Source: Hydractinia symbiolongicarpus (taxonomy: Eukaryota > Cnidaria > Hydrozoa > Anthoathecata > Hydractiniidae). From it: a stretch of DNA of 64,000 bases. A program made the position numbers and the translations under genes. This document shows, in pieces, positions 1 to 11,709 of the stretch; the stretch's first letter is position 1; the number at the start of each line of letters is the position of its first letter. The stretch is taken from positions 3,164,001 to 3,228,000 of the forward strand of contig NC_079880.1 of NCBI RefSeq assembly GCF_029227915.1. Reading direction: 5' to 3'. Under the pieces are notes generated by a model that ran no database searches, was not told the DNA's origin, and saw nothing but the letters and a program-made list of their open reading frames with translations.

Positions 1-2819
1 TTACTCCCTGGGTACTTTCTTTGTATACTTTTGACTATACGGTCCGAGTCCAGGATTTACGGGAAATCGCGGATTTTCGTTTGCCGGCGATTAAACTTCT
101 TTTATTCAGCGTCGCATCAAATATGAAAATATTTTTGAAAACTACAAGTCTCATGCGTTTAGTGGTAAAAAAATAATATAAAAAATCGTTCGGGAAATGA
201 GTTTACTCCCTGGGTACTTTCTTTGTATACTTTTGACTATACGGGCCAAGCTCGGGATTTACGGGAAATCGCGGGTTTTCGTTTGCCGGCGATTAAACTT
301 CTTTTATTCAGCGTCTCATCAAAAATGAAAACATTTTTAAAAACTACAAGTCTTATGCGTTTTAGTGGTGAAAAAATAATTTAAAAAATCGTTCTGGAAA
401 TGAGTTTACTCCCTGGGTACTTTCTTTGTATACTTTTGACTATACGGGCCGAGTCCGGGATTTAGGGAAATCGCAGGTTTTCGTTTGCCGGCGATTAAAC
501 TGCTTTTATTCAGCGTCTCATCAAAAATGAAAATATTTTTGAAAACTACAAGTCTCATGCGTTTAGTGGTAAAAAAATAATATAAAAAATCGTTCGGGAA
601 ATGAGTTTACTCCCTGGGTACTTTCTTTGTATACTTTTGACTATACGGGCCAAGCCCCGGATTTACGGGAAATCTCGGGTTTTCGTTTGCCTGCGATTAA
701 ACTTCTTTTATTCAGCGTCTCATCAAAAATGAAAACATTTTTGAAAACTACAAGTCTCATGCGATTTAGTGGTGAAAAAATAATTTAAAAAGTCGTTCGG
801 GAAATGAGTTTACTCCCTGGGTACTTTCTTTGTATACTTTTGACTATACGGGCCGAGTCCAGGATTTACGGGAAATCGCGGATTTTCGTTTGCCGGCGAT
901 TAAACTTCTTTTATTCAGCGTCCCATCAAATATGAAAATATTTTTGAAAACTAAAAGTCTCATGCGTTTAGTGGTAAAAAAATAATATAAAAAATCGTTC
1001 TGGAAATGAGTTTACTCCCTGGGTACTTTCTTTGTATACTTTTGACTATACGGGCCAAGCCGGGATTTACGGGAAATCGCGGGTTTTCGTTTGCCGGCGA
1101 TTAAACGTCTTTTATTCAGCGTCTCATCAAAAATAAAAACATTTTTAAAAACTACAAGTCTTATGCGTTTTAGTAGTGAAAAAATCATTTAAAAAATCGT
1201 TCTGGAAATGAGTTTACTCACGGGGTACTTTCTTTGTATACATTCGAATATACGGGCCAAGCCCGGGATTTACGGGAAATCGCAGGTTTTCGTTTTCCAG
1301 CGATTAAACCTCTTTCATTAAGCGTCTCATCAAGAATGAAAACATTTTTAAAAACTACAAGTCTCATGCGTTTTAGTGGTGAAAAAAAAATTTAAAAAAT
1401 CGTTCGGGAAATGAGTTTACTCCCTGGGTAATTTCTTTGTATACTTTTGACTATACGGGCCAAGCTCGGGATTTACGGGAAATCGCGGATTTTTGTTTGC
1501 CGGCGATTAAACTTCTTTTATTCAGCGTCTCATCAAAAATGAAAACATTTTTGAAAACTACAAGTCTCATGCGTTTAGTGGTAAAAAAATAATATAAAAA
1601 ATCGTTCGGGAAATGAGTTTACTTCCTGGGTACTTTCTTTGTATACTTTTGACTATACGGGCCAAGCCGGGATTTACGGGAAATCGCGGGTTTTCGTTTG
1701 CCGGCGATTAAACTTCTTTTATTCAGCGTCTCATCAAAAATGAAAACATTTTTGAAAACTACAAGTCTCATGCGTTTTAGTGGTGAAAAAATAATTAAAA
1801 AAATCGTTCGGGAAATGAGTTTACTCCCTGGGTACTTTCTTTGTATACTTTTGACTATACGGGCCAAGCCGGGATTTACGGGAAATCGCGGGTTTTCGTT
1901 TGCCGGCGATTAAACTTCTTTTATTCAGCGTCTCATCAAAAATGAAAACATTTTTAAAAACTACAAGTCTCATGCGTTTTTGTGGTGAAATAATAATTTA
2001 AAAAATCGTTTGGGAAATGAGTTTACTCCCTGGGTACTTTCTTTGTATACTTTTGACTATACGGGCCGAGTCCAGGATTTACGGAAAATCGCAGGTTTTC
2101 GTTTGCCGGCGATTAAACTTCTTTTATTCAGCGTCTCATCAAAAATGAAAACATTTTTAAAAACTACAAGTCTCATGCGTTTTAGTGGTGAAAACATAAT
2201 TTAAAAAATCGTTCGGGAAATGAGTTTACTCTCTGGGTACTTTCTTTGTATACTTTTGACTATACGGGCCGTGTCCGGGATTTACGGGAAATCGCGGATT
2301 TTCATTTGCCGGCGATTAAACTTCTTTTATTCAGCGTCCCATCAAATATGAAAATATTTTTGAAAACTACAAGTCTCATGCGTTTAGTGGTAAAAAAATA
2401 ATATAAAAAATCGTTCGGGAAATGAGTTTATTCCCTGGGTACTTTCTTTGTATACTTTTGACGATACGGGCCAAGGCCGGGATTTACGGGAAATCGCGGG
2501 TTTTCGTTTGCCGGCGATTAAACTTCTTTTATTCAGCGTCTCATCAAAAATGAAAACATTTTTAAAAACTACAACTCTTATGCGTTTTAGTGGTGAAAAA
2601 ATAATTTAAAAAATCGTTCTGGAAATGAGTTTACTCCCTGGGTACTTTCTTTGTATACTTTTGACTATACGGGCCGAGTCCGGGATTTAGGGAAATCGCA
2701 GGTTTTCGTTTGCCGGCGATTAAACTGCCTTTATTCAGCGTTTCATCAAAAATGAAAACATTTTTGAAAACTACAAGTCTCATGCGTTTTAGTGGTGAAA
2801 AAATAATTTAAAAAATCGT

Positions 2820-4033
2820 TTGGGAAATGAGTTTACTCCCTGGGTACTTTCTTTGTATACTTTTGACTATACGGGCCAAGCCGGGATTTACGGGAAATCG
2901 CGGGTTTTCGTTTGCCGGCGATTAAACTTCTTTTATTCAGCGTCTCATCAAAAAAGAAAACATTTTAAAAAACTACAAGTCTTATGCGTTTTAGTGGTGA
3001 AAAAATAATTTAGAAAATCGTTCTGGAAATGAGTTTACTCACAGGGTACTATCTTTGTATACTTTTGACTATACGTGCCAAGCCCGGGATTTACGGGAAA
3101 TCGCGTGTTTTCGTTTGCCGGCGATTAAACTGCTTTTATTCAGCGTCTCATCAAAAAAGAAAACATTCTTGAAAACTACAAGTCTCATGCATTTTAGTGG
3201 TGAAAAAATAATTTAAAAAATCGTTCGGGAAATGAGTTTACTCCCTGGGTACTTTCTTTGTATACTTTTGACTATACGGGCCGAGTCCGGGATTTAGGGA
3301 AATCGCAGGTTTTCGTTTGCCGGCGATTAAACTGCCTTTATTCAGCGTTTCATCAAAAATGAAAACATTTTTGAAAACTACAAGTCTCATGCGTTTTAGT
3401 GGTGAAAAAATAATTTAAAAAATCGTTTGGGAAATGAGTTTACTCCCTGGGTACTTTCTTTGTATACTTTTGACTATACGGGCCAAGCCGGGATTTACGG
3501 GAAATCGCGGGTTTTCGTTTGCCGGCGATTAAACTTCTTTTATTCAGCGTCTCATCAAAAAAGAAAACATTTTAAAAAACTACAAGTCTTATGCGTTTTA
3601 GTGGTGAAAAAATAATTTAGGAAATCGTTCTGGAAATGAGTTTACTCACAGGGTACTATCTTTGTATACTTTTGACTATACGTGCCAAGCCCGGGATTTA
3701 CGGGAAATCGCGTGTTTTCGTTTGCCGGCGATTAAACTGCTTTTATTCAGCGTCTCATCAAAAAAGAAAACATTCTTGAAAACTACAAGTCTCATGCATT
3801 TTAGTGGTGAAAAAATAATTTAAAAAATCGTTCGGGAAATGAGTTTACTCCCTGGGTACTTTCTTTGTATACTTTTGACTATACGGGCCGAGTCCGGGAT
3901 TTACGGGAAATCGCGGATTTTCGTTTGCCGGCGATTAAACTTCTTTTATTCAGCGTCCCATCAAATATGAAAATATTTTTAAAAACTACAAGTCTCATGC
4001 GTTTAGTGGTAAAAAAATAATATAAAAAATCGT
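2820..4033 (+). repeat. 3-monomer (607 bp) tandem duplication
   Basis: The segment starting at 2820 recurs 607 bp later at 3427 with almost no differences; both copies share the rare aaaaaagaaaacatttt and gtactatctttg variants. The corresponding stretch after the piggyBac (about 13425-14030) has a single copy, so this triplication step is local and recent. Confidence 0.85.
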
Positions 4034-4500
4034 TCGGGAAATGAGTTTACTCCCTGGGTACTTTCTTTGTATACTTTTGACTATATGGGCCGAGTCCGTG
4101 ATTTACGGGAAATCGCGGGTTTTCGTTTGCCGGCGATTAAACTTCTTTTATTCAGCGTCTCATCAAAAATGAAAACATTTTTGAAAACTACAAGTCTCAT
4201 GCGCTTTAGTGGTGAAAAAATATTTTAAAAAATCGTTCGGGAAATGAGTTTACTCCCTGGGTACTTTCTTTGTATACTTTTGACTATACGGGCCGAGCCC
4301 AGGATTTACGGGAAATCGCAGGTTTTTGTTTGCCGGCGATTAAACTTCTTTTATTCAGCGTCTCATCAAAAATGAAAACATTTTTAAAAACTACAAGTCT
4401 CATGCGTTTTAGTGGTGAAAAAGTAATTTAAAAAAACGTTCGGGAAATGAGTTTACTCCCTGGGTACTTTCTTTGTATACTTTTGAATATACGGGCCAAG

Positions 4501-4525
4501 CCCGGGATTTACGGGAAATCGCGGG
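4501..4525 (+). repeat. Representative monomer dyad (CCCG-g-GATTT-acggg-AAATC-g-CGGG)
   Basis: An imperfect inverted repeat present in most monomers, given here for one copy. The outer stem is CCCG/CGGG, followed by one mismatch, an inner stem GATTT/AAATC and a 5-nt loop. It matters because the inversion junction at 61328-61384 is centred on this dyad, and one monomer near 15105 has lost it by a clean deletion. Confidence 0.85.
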
Positions 4526-5292
4526 TTTTCGTTTGCCGGCGATTAAACTTCTTTTATTCAGCGTCTCATCAAAAATGAAAACATTTTTGAAAACTACAAG
4601 TCTCATGCGTTTTAGTGGTGAAAAAATAATTTAAAAAATCGTTCGGGAAATGAGTTTACTCCCTGGGTACTTTCTTTGTATACTTTTGACTATACGGGCC
4701 AAGCCGGGATTTACGGGAAATCACGGGTTTTCGTTTGCCGGCGATTAAACTTCTTTTATTCAGCGTCTCATCAAAAATGAAAACATTTTTAAAAACTACA
4801 AGTCTTATGCGTTTTAGTGGTGAAAAAATAATTTAAAAAATCGTTCTGGAAATGAGTTTACCCACAGGGTACTTTCTTTGTATACATTTGACTATACGGG
4901 CCAAGCGCGGGATTTACGGGAAATCGCGGGTTTTCGTTTTCCGACGATTAAACCTCTTTCATTAAGCGTCTCATCAAAAATGAAAACATTTTTGAAAACT
5001 ACAAGTCTCATGTGTTTTAGTGGTGAAAAAGTAATTTAAAAAATCGTACGGGAAATGAGTTTACTCGCTGGGTACTTTCCTTGTATTCTTTTGACTATAC
5101 GGGCCAAGCCCGGGATTTACGGGAAATCGCGGGTTTTCGTTTGCCGTCGATTAAACTTCTTTTTTTCAGCGTCTCATCAAAAATGAAAACATTTTTGAAA
5201 ACTACAAGTCTCATGCGTTTTAGTGGTGAAAAAAAAAATTAAAAAATCGTTCGGGAAGTGAGATTACTCCCTGGGTACTTTCTTTGTATACA

Positions 5293-5306
5293 TTCGACTA
5301 TACGGG
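5293..5306 (+). promoter_or_regulatory. CENP-B-box-like motif with short spacer (representative)
   Basis: Monomers of the cattcgactatacgggcc subtype contain TTCG-N3-A-N2-CGGG. The functional core of the mammalian CENP-B box is TTCG-N4-A-N2-CGGG, so this is one base short. Another example is at 1243-1256. The cttttgac monomers have TTTG in place of TTCG. The resemblance is visible in the sequence; binding by any CENP-B/pogo-type protein is speculation. Confidence 0.3.
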
Positions 5307-8300
5307 CCAAGCCCCGGATTTACGGGAAAACGCGGGATTTCGTTTGCCGGCGATTAAACCTCTTTCATTAAGCGTCTCATCAAAAATGAAAACATTTTTG
5401 ACAACTACAAGTCTCATGCGTTTTAGTGGTGAAAAAATAATTTAAAAAATCGTTCGGGAAATGAGTTTACTCCCTGGGTACTTTCTTTGTATACTTTTGA
5501 CTATACGGGCCGAGTCCGGGATTTACGGGAAATCGCGGATTTTCGTTTGCCGGCGATTAAACTTCATTTATTCAGCGTCCCATCAAATATGAAAATATTT
5601 TTGAAAACTACAAGTCTCATGCGTTTAGTGGTAAAAAAATAATATAAAAAATCGTTCGGGAAATGAGTTTACTCCCTGGGTACTTTCTTTGTATACTTTT
5701 GACTATACGGGCCAAGCCCGGGATTTACGGGAAATCGCGGGTTTTCGTTTGCCGGCGATTAAACTTCTGTTATTCAGCGTCTCATCAAAAATGAAAACAT
5801 TTTTAAAAACAACAAGTGTTATGCGTTTTAGTGGTGAAAAAAAAAATTAAAAAATCGTTCTGGAAATGAGTTTACTCCCTGGGTACTTTCTTTGTATACT
5901 TTTGACTATACGGGCCGAGTCCGGCATTTAGGGAAATCGCAGATTTTCGTTTGCCGGCGATTAAACTGCTTTTATTCAGCGTCTCATCAAAAATGAAAAC
6001 ATTTTTGAAAACTACAAGTCTCATGCGTTTTAGTGGTGAAAAAGTAATTTAAAAAATCGTTCGGGAAATGAGTTTACTCCCTGGGTACTTTCTTTGTATA
6101 CATTCGACTATACGGGCCGAGTCCAGGATTTACGGGAAATCGCAGGTTTTCGTTTGCCGGCAATTAAACGTCTTTTATTCAGCGTCTCATCAAAAATGAA
6201 AACATTTTTAAAAACTACAAGTCTCATGCGTTTTAGTGGTAAAAAAATAATATAAAAAATCGTTCTGGAAATGAGTTTACTCCCTGGGTACTTTCTTTGT
6301 ATACTTTTGACTATACGGGCCAAGCTCGGGATTTACGGGAAATCGCGGGTTTTCGTTTGCCGGCGATTAAACTTCTTTTATTCAGCGTCTCATCAAAAAT
6401 GAAAACATTTTTAAAAACTACAAGTCTCATGCGTTTTAGTGGTGAAAAAGTAATTTAAAAAAACGTTCGGGAAATGAGTTTACTCCCTGGGTACTTTCTT
6501 TGTATACTTTTGAATATACGGGCCAAGCCCGGGATTTACGGGAAATCGCGGGTTTTCGTTTGCCGGCGATTAAACTTCTTTTATTCAGCGTCTCATCAAA
6601 AATGAAAACATTTTTGAAAACTACAAGTCTCATGCGTTTTAGTGGTGAAAAAATAATTTAAAAAATCGTTCGGGAAATGAGTTTACTCCCTGGGTACTTT
6701 CTTTGTATACTTTTGACTATACGGGCCAAGCCGGGATTTACGGGAAATCACGGGTTTTCGTTTGCCGGCGATTAAACTTCTTTTATTCAGCGTCTCATCA
6801 AAAATGAAAACATTTTTAAAAACTACAAGTCTTATGCGTTTTAGTGGTGAAAAAATAATTTAAAAAATCGTTCTGGAAATGAGTTTACCCACAGGGTACT
6901 TTCTTTGTATACATTTGACTATACGGGCCAAGCGCGGGATTTACGGGAAATCGCGGGTTTTCGTTTTCCGACGATTAAACCTCTTTCATTAAGCGTCTCA
7001 TCAAAAATGAAAACATTTTTGAAAACTACAAGTCTCATGCGTTTTAGTGGTGAAAAAGTAATTTAAAAAATCGTTCGGGAAATGAGTTTACTCGCTGGGT
7101 ACTTTCCTTGTATTCTTTTGACTATACGGGCCAAGCCCGGGATTTACGGGAAATCGCGGGTTTTCGTTTGCCGTCGATTAAACTTCTTTTTTTCAGCGTC
7201 TCATCAAAAATGAAAACATTTTTGAAAACTACAAGTCTCATGCGTTTTAGTGGTGAAAAAAAAAATTAAAAAATCGTTCGGGAAGTGAGATTACTCCCTG
7301 GGTACTTTCTTTGTATACATTCGACTATACGGGCCAAGCCCCGGATTTACGGGAAAACGCGGGATTTCGTTTGCCGGCGATTAAACCTCTTTCATTAAGC
7401 GTCTCATCAAAAATGAAAACATTTTTGACAACTACAAGTCTCATGCGTTTTAGTGGTGAAAAAATAATTTAAAAAATCGTTCGGGAAATGAGTTTACTCC
7501 CTGGGTACTTTCTTTGTATACTTTTGACTATACGGGCCGAGTCCGGGATTTACGGGAAATCGCGGATTTTCGTTTGCCGGCGATTAAACTTCATTTATTC
7601 AGCGTCCCATCAAATATGAAAATATTTTTGAAAACTACAAGTCTCATGCGTTTAGTGGTAAAAAAATAATATAAAAAATCGTTCGGGAAATGAGTTTACT
7701 CCCTGGGTACTTTCTTTGTATACTTTTGACTATACGGGCCAAGCCCGGGATTTACGGGAAATCGCGGGTTTTCGTTTGCCGGCGATTAAACTTCTGTTAT
7801 TCAGCGTCTCATCAAAAATGAAAACATTTTTAAAAACAACAAGTGTTATGCGTTTTAGTGGTGAAAAAAAAAATTAAAAAATCGTTCTGGAAATGAGTTT
7901 ACTCCCTGGGTACTTTCTTTGTATACTTTTGACTATACGGGCCGAGTCCGGCATTTAGGGAAATCGCAGATTTTCGTTTGCCGGCGATTAAACTGCTTTT
8001 ATTCAGCGTCTCATCAAAAATGAAAACATTTTTGAAAACTACAAGTCTCATGCGTTTTAGTGGTGAAAAAGTAATTTAAAAAATCGTTCGGGAAATGAGT
8101 TTACTCCCTGGGTACTTTCTTTGTATACATTCGACTATACGGGCCGAGTCCAGGATTTACGGGAAATCGCAGGTTTTCGTTTGCCGGCAATTAAACGTCT
8201 TTTATTCAGCGTCTCATCAAAAATGAAAACATTTTTAAAAACTACAAGTCTCATGCGTTTTAGTGGTAAAAAAATAATATAAAAAATCGTTCTGGAAATG

Positions 8301-8797
8301 AGTTTACTCCCTGGGTACTTTCTTTGTATACTTTTGACTATACGGGCCAAGCTCGGGATTTACGGGAAATCGCGGGTTTTCGTTTGCCGGCGATTAAACT
8401 TCTTTTATTCAGCGTCTCATCAAAAATGAAAACATTTTTAAAAACTACAAGTCTTATACGTTATAGTGGTGAAAAAATAATTTAAAAAATCGTTCTGGAA
8501 ATGAGTTTACTCCCTGGGTACTTTCTTTGTATACTTTTGACTATACGGGCCGAGTCCGGGATTTAGGGAAATCGCAGGTTTTCGTTTGCCGTCGATTAAA
8601 CTTCTTTTATTCAGCGTCTCATTAAAAATGAAAACATTTTTGAAAACTACAAGTCTCATGCGTTTTAGTGGTGAAAAAATAATTTAAAAAATCGTTTGGG
8701 AAATGAGTTTACTCCCTGGGTACTTTCTTTGTATACTTTTGACTATACGGGCCAAGCCGGGATTTACGGGAAATCGCGGGTTTTCGTTTGCCGGCGA

Positions 8798-8801
8798 TTA
8801 A
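8798..8801. repeat. TTAA target-site duplication, left copy (piggyBac)
   Basis: TTAA is the fixed piggyBac target. It belongs to the gccggcgattaaac segment of a satellite monomer and is repeated at 11706-11709. Confidence 0.95.
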
Positions 8802-8817
8802 CCCTATTCGTACCGGG
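8802..8817 (+). repeat. piggyBac left terminal inverted repeat
   Basis: Reads CCCTATTCGTACCGGG. It matches the inverse of 11690-11705 at 15 of 16 positions. Starting with CCCT/CCY directly after TTAA is typical of piggyBac elements. Confidence 0.95.
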
Positions 8818-8845
8818 GCTTTTTTGACGTTCAAATCCCAGGGGC

Positions 8846-8860
8846 GCGCTGATTGAGCGC
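8846..8860. repeat. Subterminal hairpin, left (GCGCT-gattg-AGCGC)
   Basis: A 5-bp stem with 5-nt loop, 44 bp inside the left end. An equivalent hairpin with loop cattc sits at 11672-11686 near the right end. Probably a transposase-binding or end-structure element; function is inferred from symmetry only. Confidence 0.6.
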
Positions 8861-8865
8861 ACCCC

Positions 8866-9183
8866 CAAGAAAATCTTTCGCATAAAAGCGGTGAACCTGA
8901 TTTTTTTACAGTAACATTATGTATCTATATTGTACCAAAAAACACCTACTTTGGATGTTTTCAAGCTAAATTACATTCTCACTGCCCCAATCAACATGAG
9001 CGGCTGAAAAAAAAGGGCGAAAAATAAGGATTTTTCAAAAAAATGTCCCTAAAGAAGGTTTTTTGACATGAATTAGTTTTTTTACACCAAAACCCTGCTA
9101 TTAGTATAAAACATGACAAAAATAAACAAAAAGAAGTAAAATAATGTCAGTAAGGTTCATATCATCAGCTGAAACCAGAACGT
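8866..9183 (-). other. piggyBac 3' non-coding region
   Basis: AT-rich sequence between the left-end hairpin and the transposase stop codon. I see no ORF of note and no canonical AATAAA on the minus strand, so the polyadenylation site is not identified. Confidence 0.6.
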
Positions 9184-11332
9184 TCATTTCTTTGAACACG
9201 ACATACATTTTTGTATCATATGGGCCTGACACGTTGTATTGCCACATGATTGACAAAGTGATTTGACACACGGAATAGATTTTTTCTTTTGGGAATAATT
9301 TTCTCCTGCATTCTCAGCCTGACAAACAGTACACCGTTTCCTTGTTTCTGCAAATGCAGGACCAATAGCTGCACGCGGTTCCGGATTACATTGCGCATTA
9401 CCCAAGACAAGATTTATTTTTTGTTTTGTGATGGACAACATACCATTTTGACTTCTTTTTTGTATGGTTGGTTTCACCAATTCCATGACTAATTGAAAGG
9501 CGTATTCAAAAGACTTTTGTTGTAGCGGATCAATACCTTTATTCAGTGAATATATCGTCGAAGAATTTACTCGAGCGGTATCCAACATGTAAGAAAACAT
9601 AACAAACGTCCACTTTCTTGACTTTGTCTTCGTCGTGTGAAACCCCATCCTCTGATCCACAATATCAGTACCCCCCTTTGTAAAGTCATATAGTTTATAT
9701 AACCCCAATTTGTGGCAATTATCATCCTTGGTTGTACCTAGGATTGGTTCTAGTGTTGACAACATGAGTACATTTTTCTTTCCGTTTGAAGTTTTCACTA
9801 CATATGAAGATAAGGACAGCGGCCCATCTTTTTGCCAATACACTTCACTGGACAGTAGCTCTCTTTGTTTGAAATCTTTCATTTCAATTGGAATTCCTTT
9901 CCTGTTGATCTGCATTGTACCAACACAAGTGATATCCCTTTCATACAACCAAAGCGCAAGCGGGATTGATGTATATAATCTGTCGAAAGATATATTACGT
10001 CCGGCCAGCGAGACAACATTTGATAGTTGTTTTATCATGTATTTTACTATTTCCTCAGTGCCTGGTACATAATAAATTCCTGGATCTCCCTGTGGTTTGC
10101 CGCTATATGGAGCTGCAAGGAATGTATACGGATATCGTGCTGCATTTATGGCTTTCAGTAATAAACCGTATTTGGCGGGTTTGTTGGGATTGTACTGTTT
10201 GAAACTTATCTGTGTCCTCATTGGATACAGGGTTTCATCAAGTGATAGATAGTCGCCCGGTACAAGGCATGACATGCATTCATAATTGAAAGATTCAAAA
10301 ACTTCACGCATTGCCGCAAAACGGTCATGTTTCCATCTTTCATCTCTTGTTGTCTCGTCGTCAAAACAAAGGTTTGTACGTATAAAAAAAAACCTATTTC
10401 TCGACATAGTGGCGCTGAATATTGGCGGACCATATTGGTTTGAGAATAATCTATGAGCAGATATACAGTTTAGTTTGTATAGTCCTCGATATAGGTACAA
10501 TCCAATAAATGCATAAATTTCTTCAACAGAGGTTTCTTTCATGTACGAATACCTACTATTTTGCGTCAAGAAATTATCGGGTAGTTTGGACAGAGTGCGT
10601 CTAATCTTTCTGTTGGTGCACAACAAAATGTTATTCACAATTTCAGGAGTGAAGTAGAGCTCAAAAGCAGAACGGGGTGATGCAGTTTCACAAGCTTTTG
10701 GTTGTGGGCCTTGTCGTCCAGTAATAACATTTGCACGATTATTTCGACCAACATTTCCAGCTTGTGGCTGATTCTGGAAAGTACGAATTATGTCATTTTT
10801 CTTCTTATTATCTATTTTGAAAATGCTTTGGATAGACTTTGATTCTGGTGGTATTGGAAAAACGTTATAATTTTCTAAATTTGTAGCGGCAGCAATACTG
10901 TTTACTAAGCGATATTTCGTAAGTCGACGTCTCCTCAAATGGTTTGCTCCGGCTTCCTCTTCACTTTCGGACGCATCATTGTCAGCATCACCTACACGGT
11001 CATCGTTATCATGTTGATGATCCTCTTCTTCAACTATTTCTTTATCTATGAGACAAACAAAAATACTAAAAATAAATTATCACACATTTTGAAACATATT
11101 TTGCTTCTCGCAACCAATGCGCCATATATATACGCGAAGTTAGACAGAGAGATTATATATATGTATATATAATATAGCTATATATATTACCAATTTCACC
11201 GCACAATTCTTCCAAATCATCTTCATCATCAAGTTCTTCATCCATAGCTTCGTCTACGTTATCTTCTTCAATAAATCTCAATATATTTTGAATGGCTTCC
11301 TCAGATGAAATTCTAGCCTTTTTCGGTCCCAT
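9184..11332 (-). CDS. piggyBac transposase, two exons (11191-11332 and 9184-11045), 667 aa
   Basis: A cut-and-paste transposase that moves the element at TTAA sites. The long exon (9184-11045) is open at its 5' end with no ATG before the conserved region. A splice solves this: exon 1 starts at an ATG at 11332, encodes 47 acidic residues beginning MGPKKARISSEEA, and ends G|GTAATA. The 145-bp AT-rich intron ends CATAG, and the split GAT codon keeps frame. The N-terminus is strongly acidic over about 85 residues. The DDE_Tnp_1_7-type core shows D317 (LSLDETLYP, followed by YNPNKPAKYG), D402 (NISFDRLYTSIP) and D508 (KGGTDIVDQR), matching the D268/D346/D447 triad of the moth enzyme. The C-terminus has a cysteine-rich zinc domain (CTVC, then CQSC, CQAH and CMSC motifs). 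No disabling mutation is seen. A domesticated PGBD gene is unlikely because the TIRs and TTAA duplications are intact. Confidence 0.93.
11046..11190 (-). other. piggyBac transposase intron
   Basis: 145 bp, phase 1, donor GTAATA and acceptor CATAG on the minus strand. It contains a TA-rich run near 11151-11188. Supported by exact frame continuity between two acidic coding segments. Confidence 0.8.
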
Positions 11333-11410
11333 TTTGTAATTTTTTTATTAGACTAATAATATATAAAGGGGTAATTTATGTCACAAACGCAATAATTATA
11401 TTTTTTATTA

Positions 11411-11417
11411 TATATAA
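11411..11417 (-). promoter_or_regulatory. Candidate TATA box for piggyBac transposase
   Basis: The minus strand reads GGGCTTATATATAATAA, about 80 nt upstream of the transposase ATG. Position and flanking G+C fit a TATA promoter, but the whole area is AT-rich, so this is weak evidence. Confidence 0.3.
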
Positions 11418-11671
11418 GCCCTCTTTGCTATACCATCTATCCTATTTATCTAATTAACATCAATAAGACTGAAAATATAACACAATTCGAAATATTTCAT
11501 TTTTCGCTTTTGCGCCTTTTTTGACATTGGCCCCATAATGGCCGCAAAACATAAATTTTTCAGAAAAAAAATTTGCCGGTCTTAACCGCCCTAAAAAAAT
11601 ATTAAAAGTCTGCGAAGCTCATGCGGGTCGCTTAATTTTTCATGAAAAGCCGCATAAAAATGTGAAAGGGT

Positions 11672-11686
11672 GCGCTCATTCAGCGC
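11672..11686. repeat. Subterminal hairpin, right (GCGCT-cattc-AGCGC)
   Basis: Mirror of the hairpin at 8846-8860; it sits 19 bp inside the right end of the element. Confidence 0.6.
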
Positions 11687-11689
11687 ACT

Positions 11690-11705
11690 CCCGGTACAAA
11701 TAGGG
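11690..11705 (-). repeat. piggyBac right terminal inverted repeat
   Basis: The minus strand reads CCCTATTTGTACCGGG, with one difference from the left end. Confidence 0.95.
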
Positions 11706-11709
11706 TTAA
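11706..11709. repeat. TTAA target-site duplication, right copy
   Basis: Second copy of the TTAA at 8798-8801; the interrupted satellite monomer resumes here as ttaaacgtcttttattcag. Confidence 0.95.

Larger units (their letters stand above)
4338..8391 (+). repeat. 10-monomer higher-order repeat, two copies (period 2027 bp)
   Basis: Copy 1 is about 4338-6364 and copy 2 about 6365-8391. Diagnostic variants occur 2027 bp apart, for example gggaaatcacggg near 4720 and 6747, and gtattcttttgac near 5089 and 7113. I noticed only a few substitutions between copies (tgtgttttag near 5011 against tgcgttttag near 7038, and atcgtacggg near 5042 against atcgttcggg near 7069). Related monomer runs recur near 14.1-15.5 kb and 20.5-21.5 kb. 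Boundaries are approximate. Confidence 0.85.
1..8797 (+). repeat. Satellite block 1, ~202.6-bp monomer, + orientation
   Basis: About 43 head-to-tail monomers. The phrase ttactccctgggtactttc recurs at 1, 203, 406, 607 and 810, giving periods of 201-203 bp. Recognisable segments in each unit are a GTATAC palindrome, a CCCG...CGGG dyad, the string gccggcgattaaac, the string cagcgtctcatc, and an A-rich end before atcgttcgggaaatgag. Monomer subtypes differ at fixed positions: cttttgactatac or cattcgactatac; gcttttattcag, cctctttcattaag or cttcttttattcag; and a type with gtcccatcaaatatg followed by gtttagtggtaaaaaaataatat. I see no gene. Short ORFs here are read-through of the repeat. The array runs off the left edge of the window. 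Confidence 0.97.
8802..11705 (-). mobile_element. Intact piggyBac-family DNA transposon (2904 bp)
   Basis: The element lies inside one satellite monomer. It is bounded by TTAA duplications and by 16-bp terminal inverted repeats that differ at one position. Just inside each end is a GCGCT-N5-AGCGC hairpin. The single gene, on the minus strand, is a two-exon transposase with all three catalytic aspartates and the C-terminal cysteine-rich domain. No stop or frameshift interrupts it, so the copy could be autonomous. The right flank tracks the satellite from 1101 onward with high identity, so 1101-1104 is a close relative of the empty target. Confidence 0.97.

Noticed and set aside
9710-10072. Plus-strand ORFs inside the piggyBac gene (9289-9492, 9710-10072, 9966-10202)
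   Set aside because: Shadows of the minus-strand transposase, with no homology-like features.
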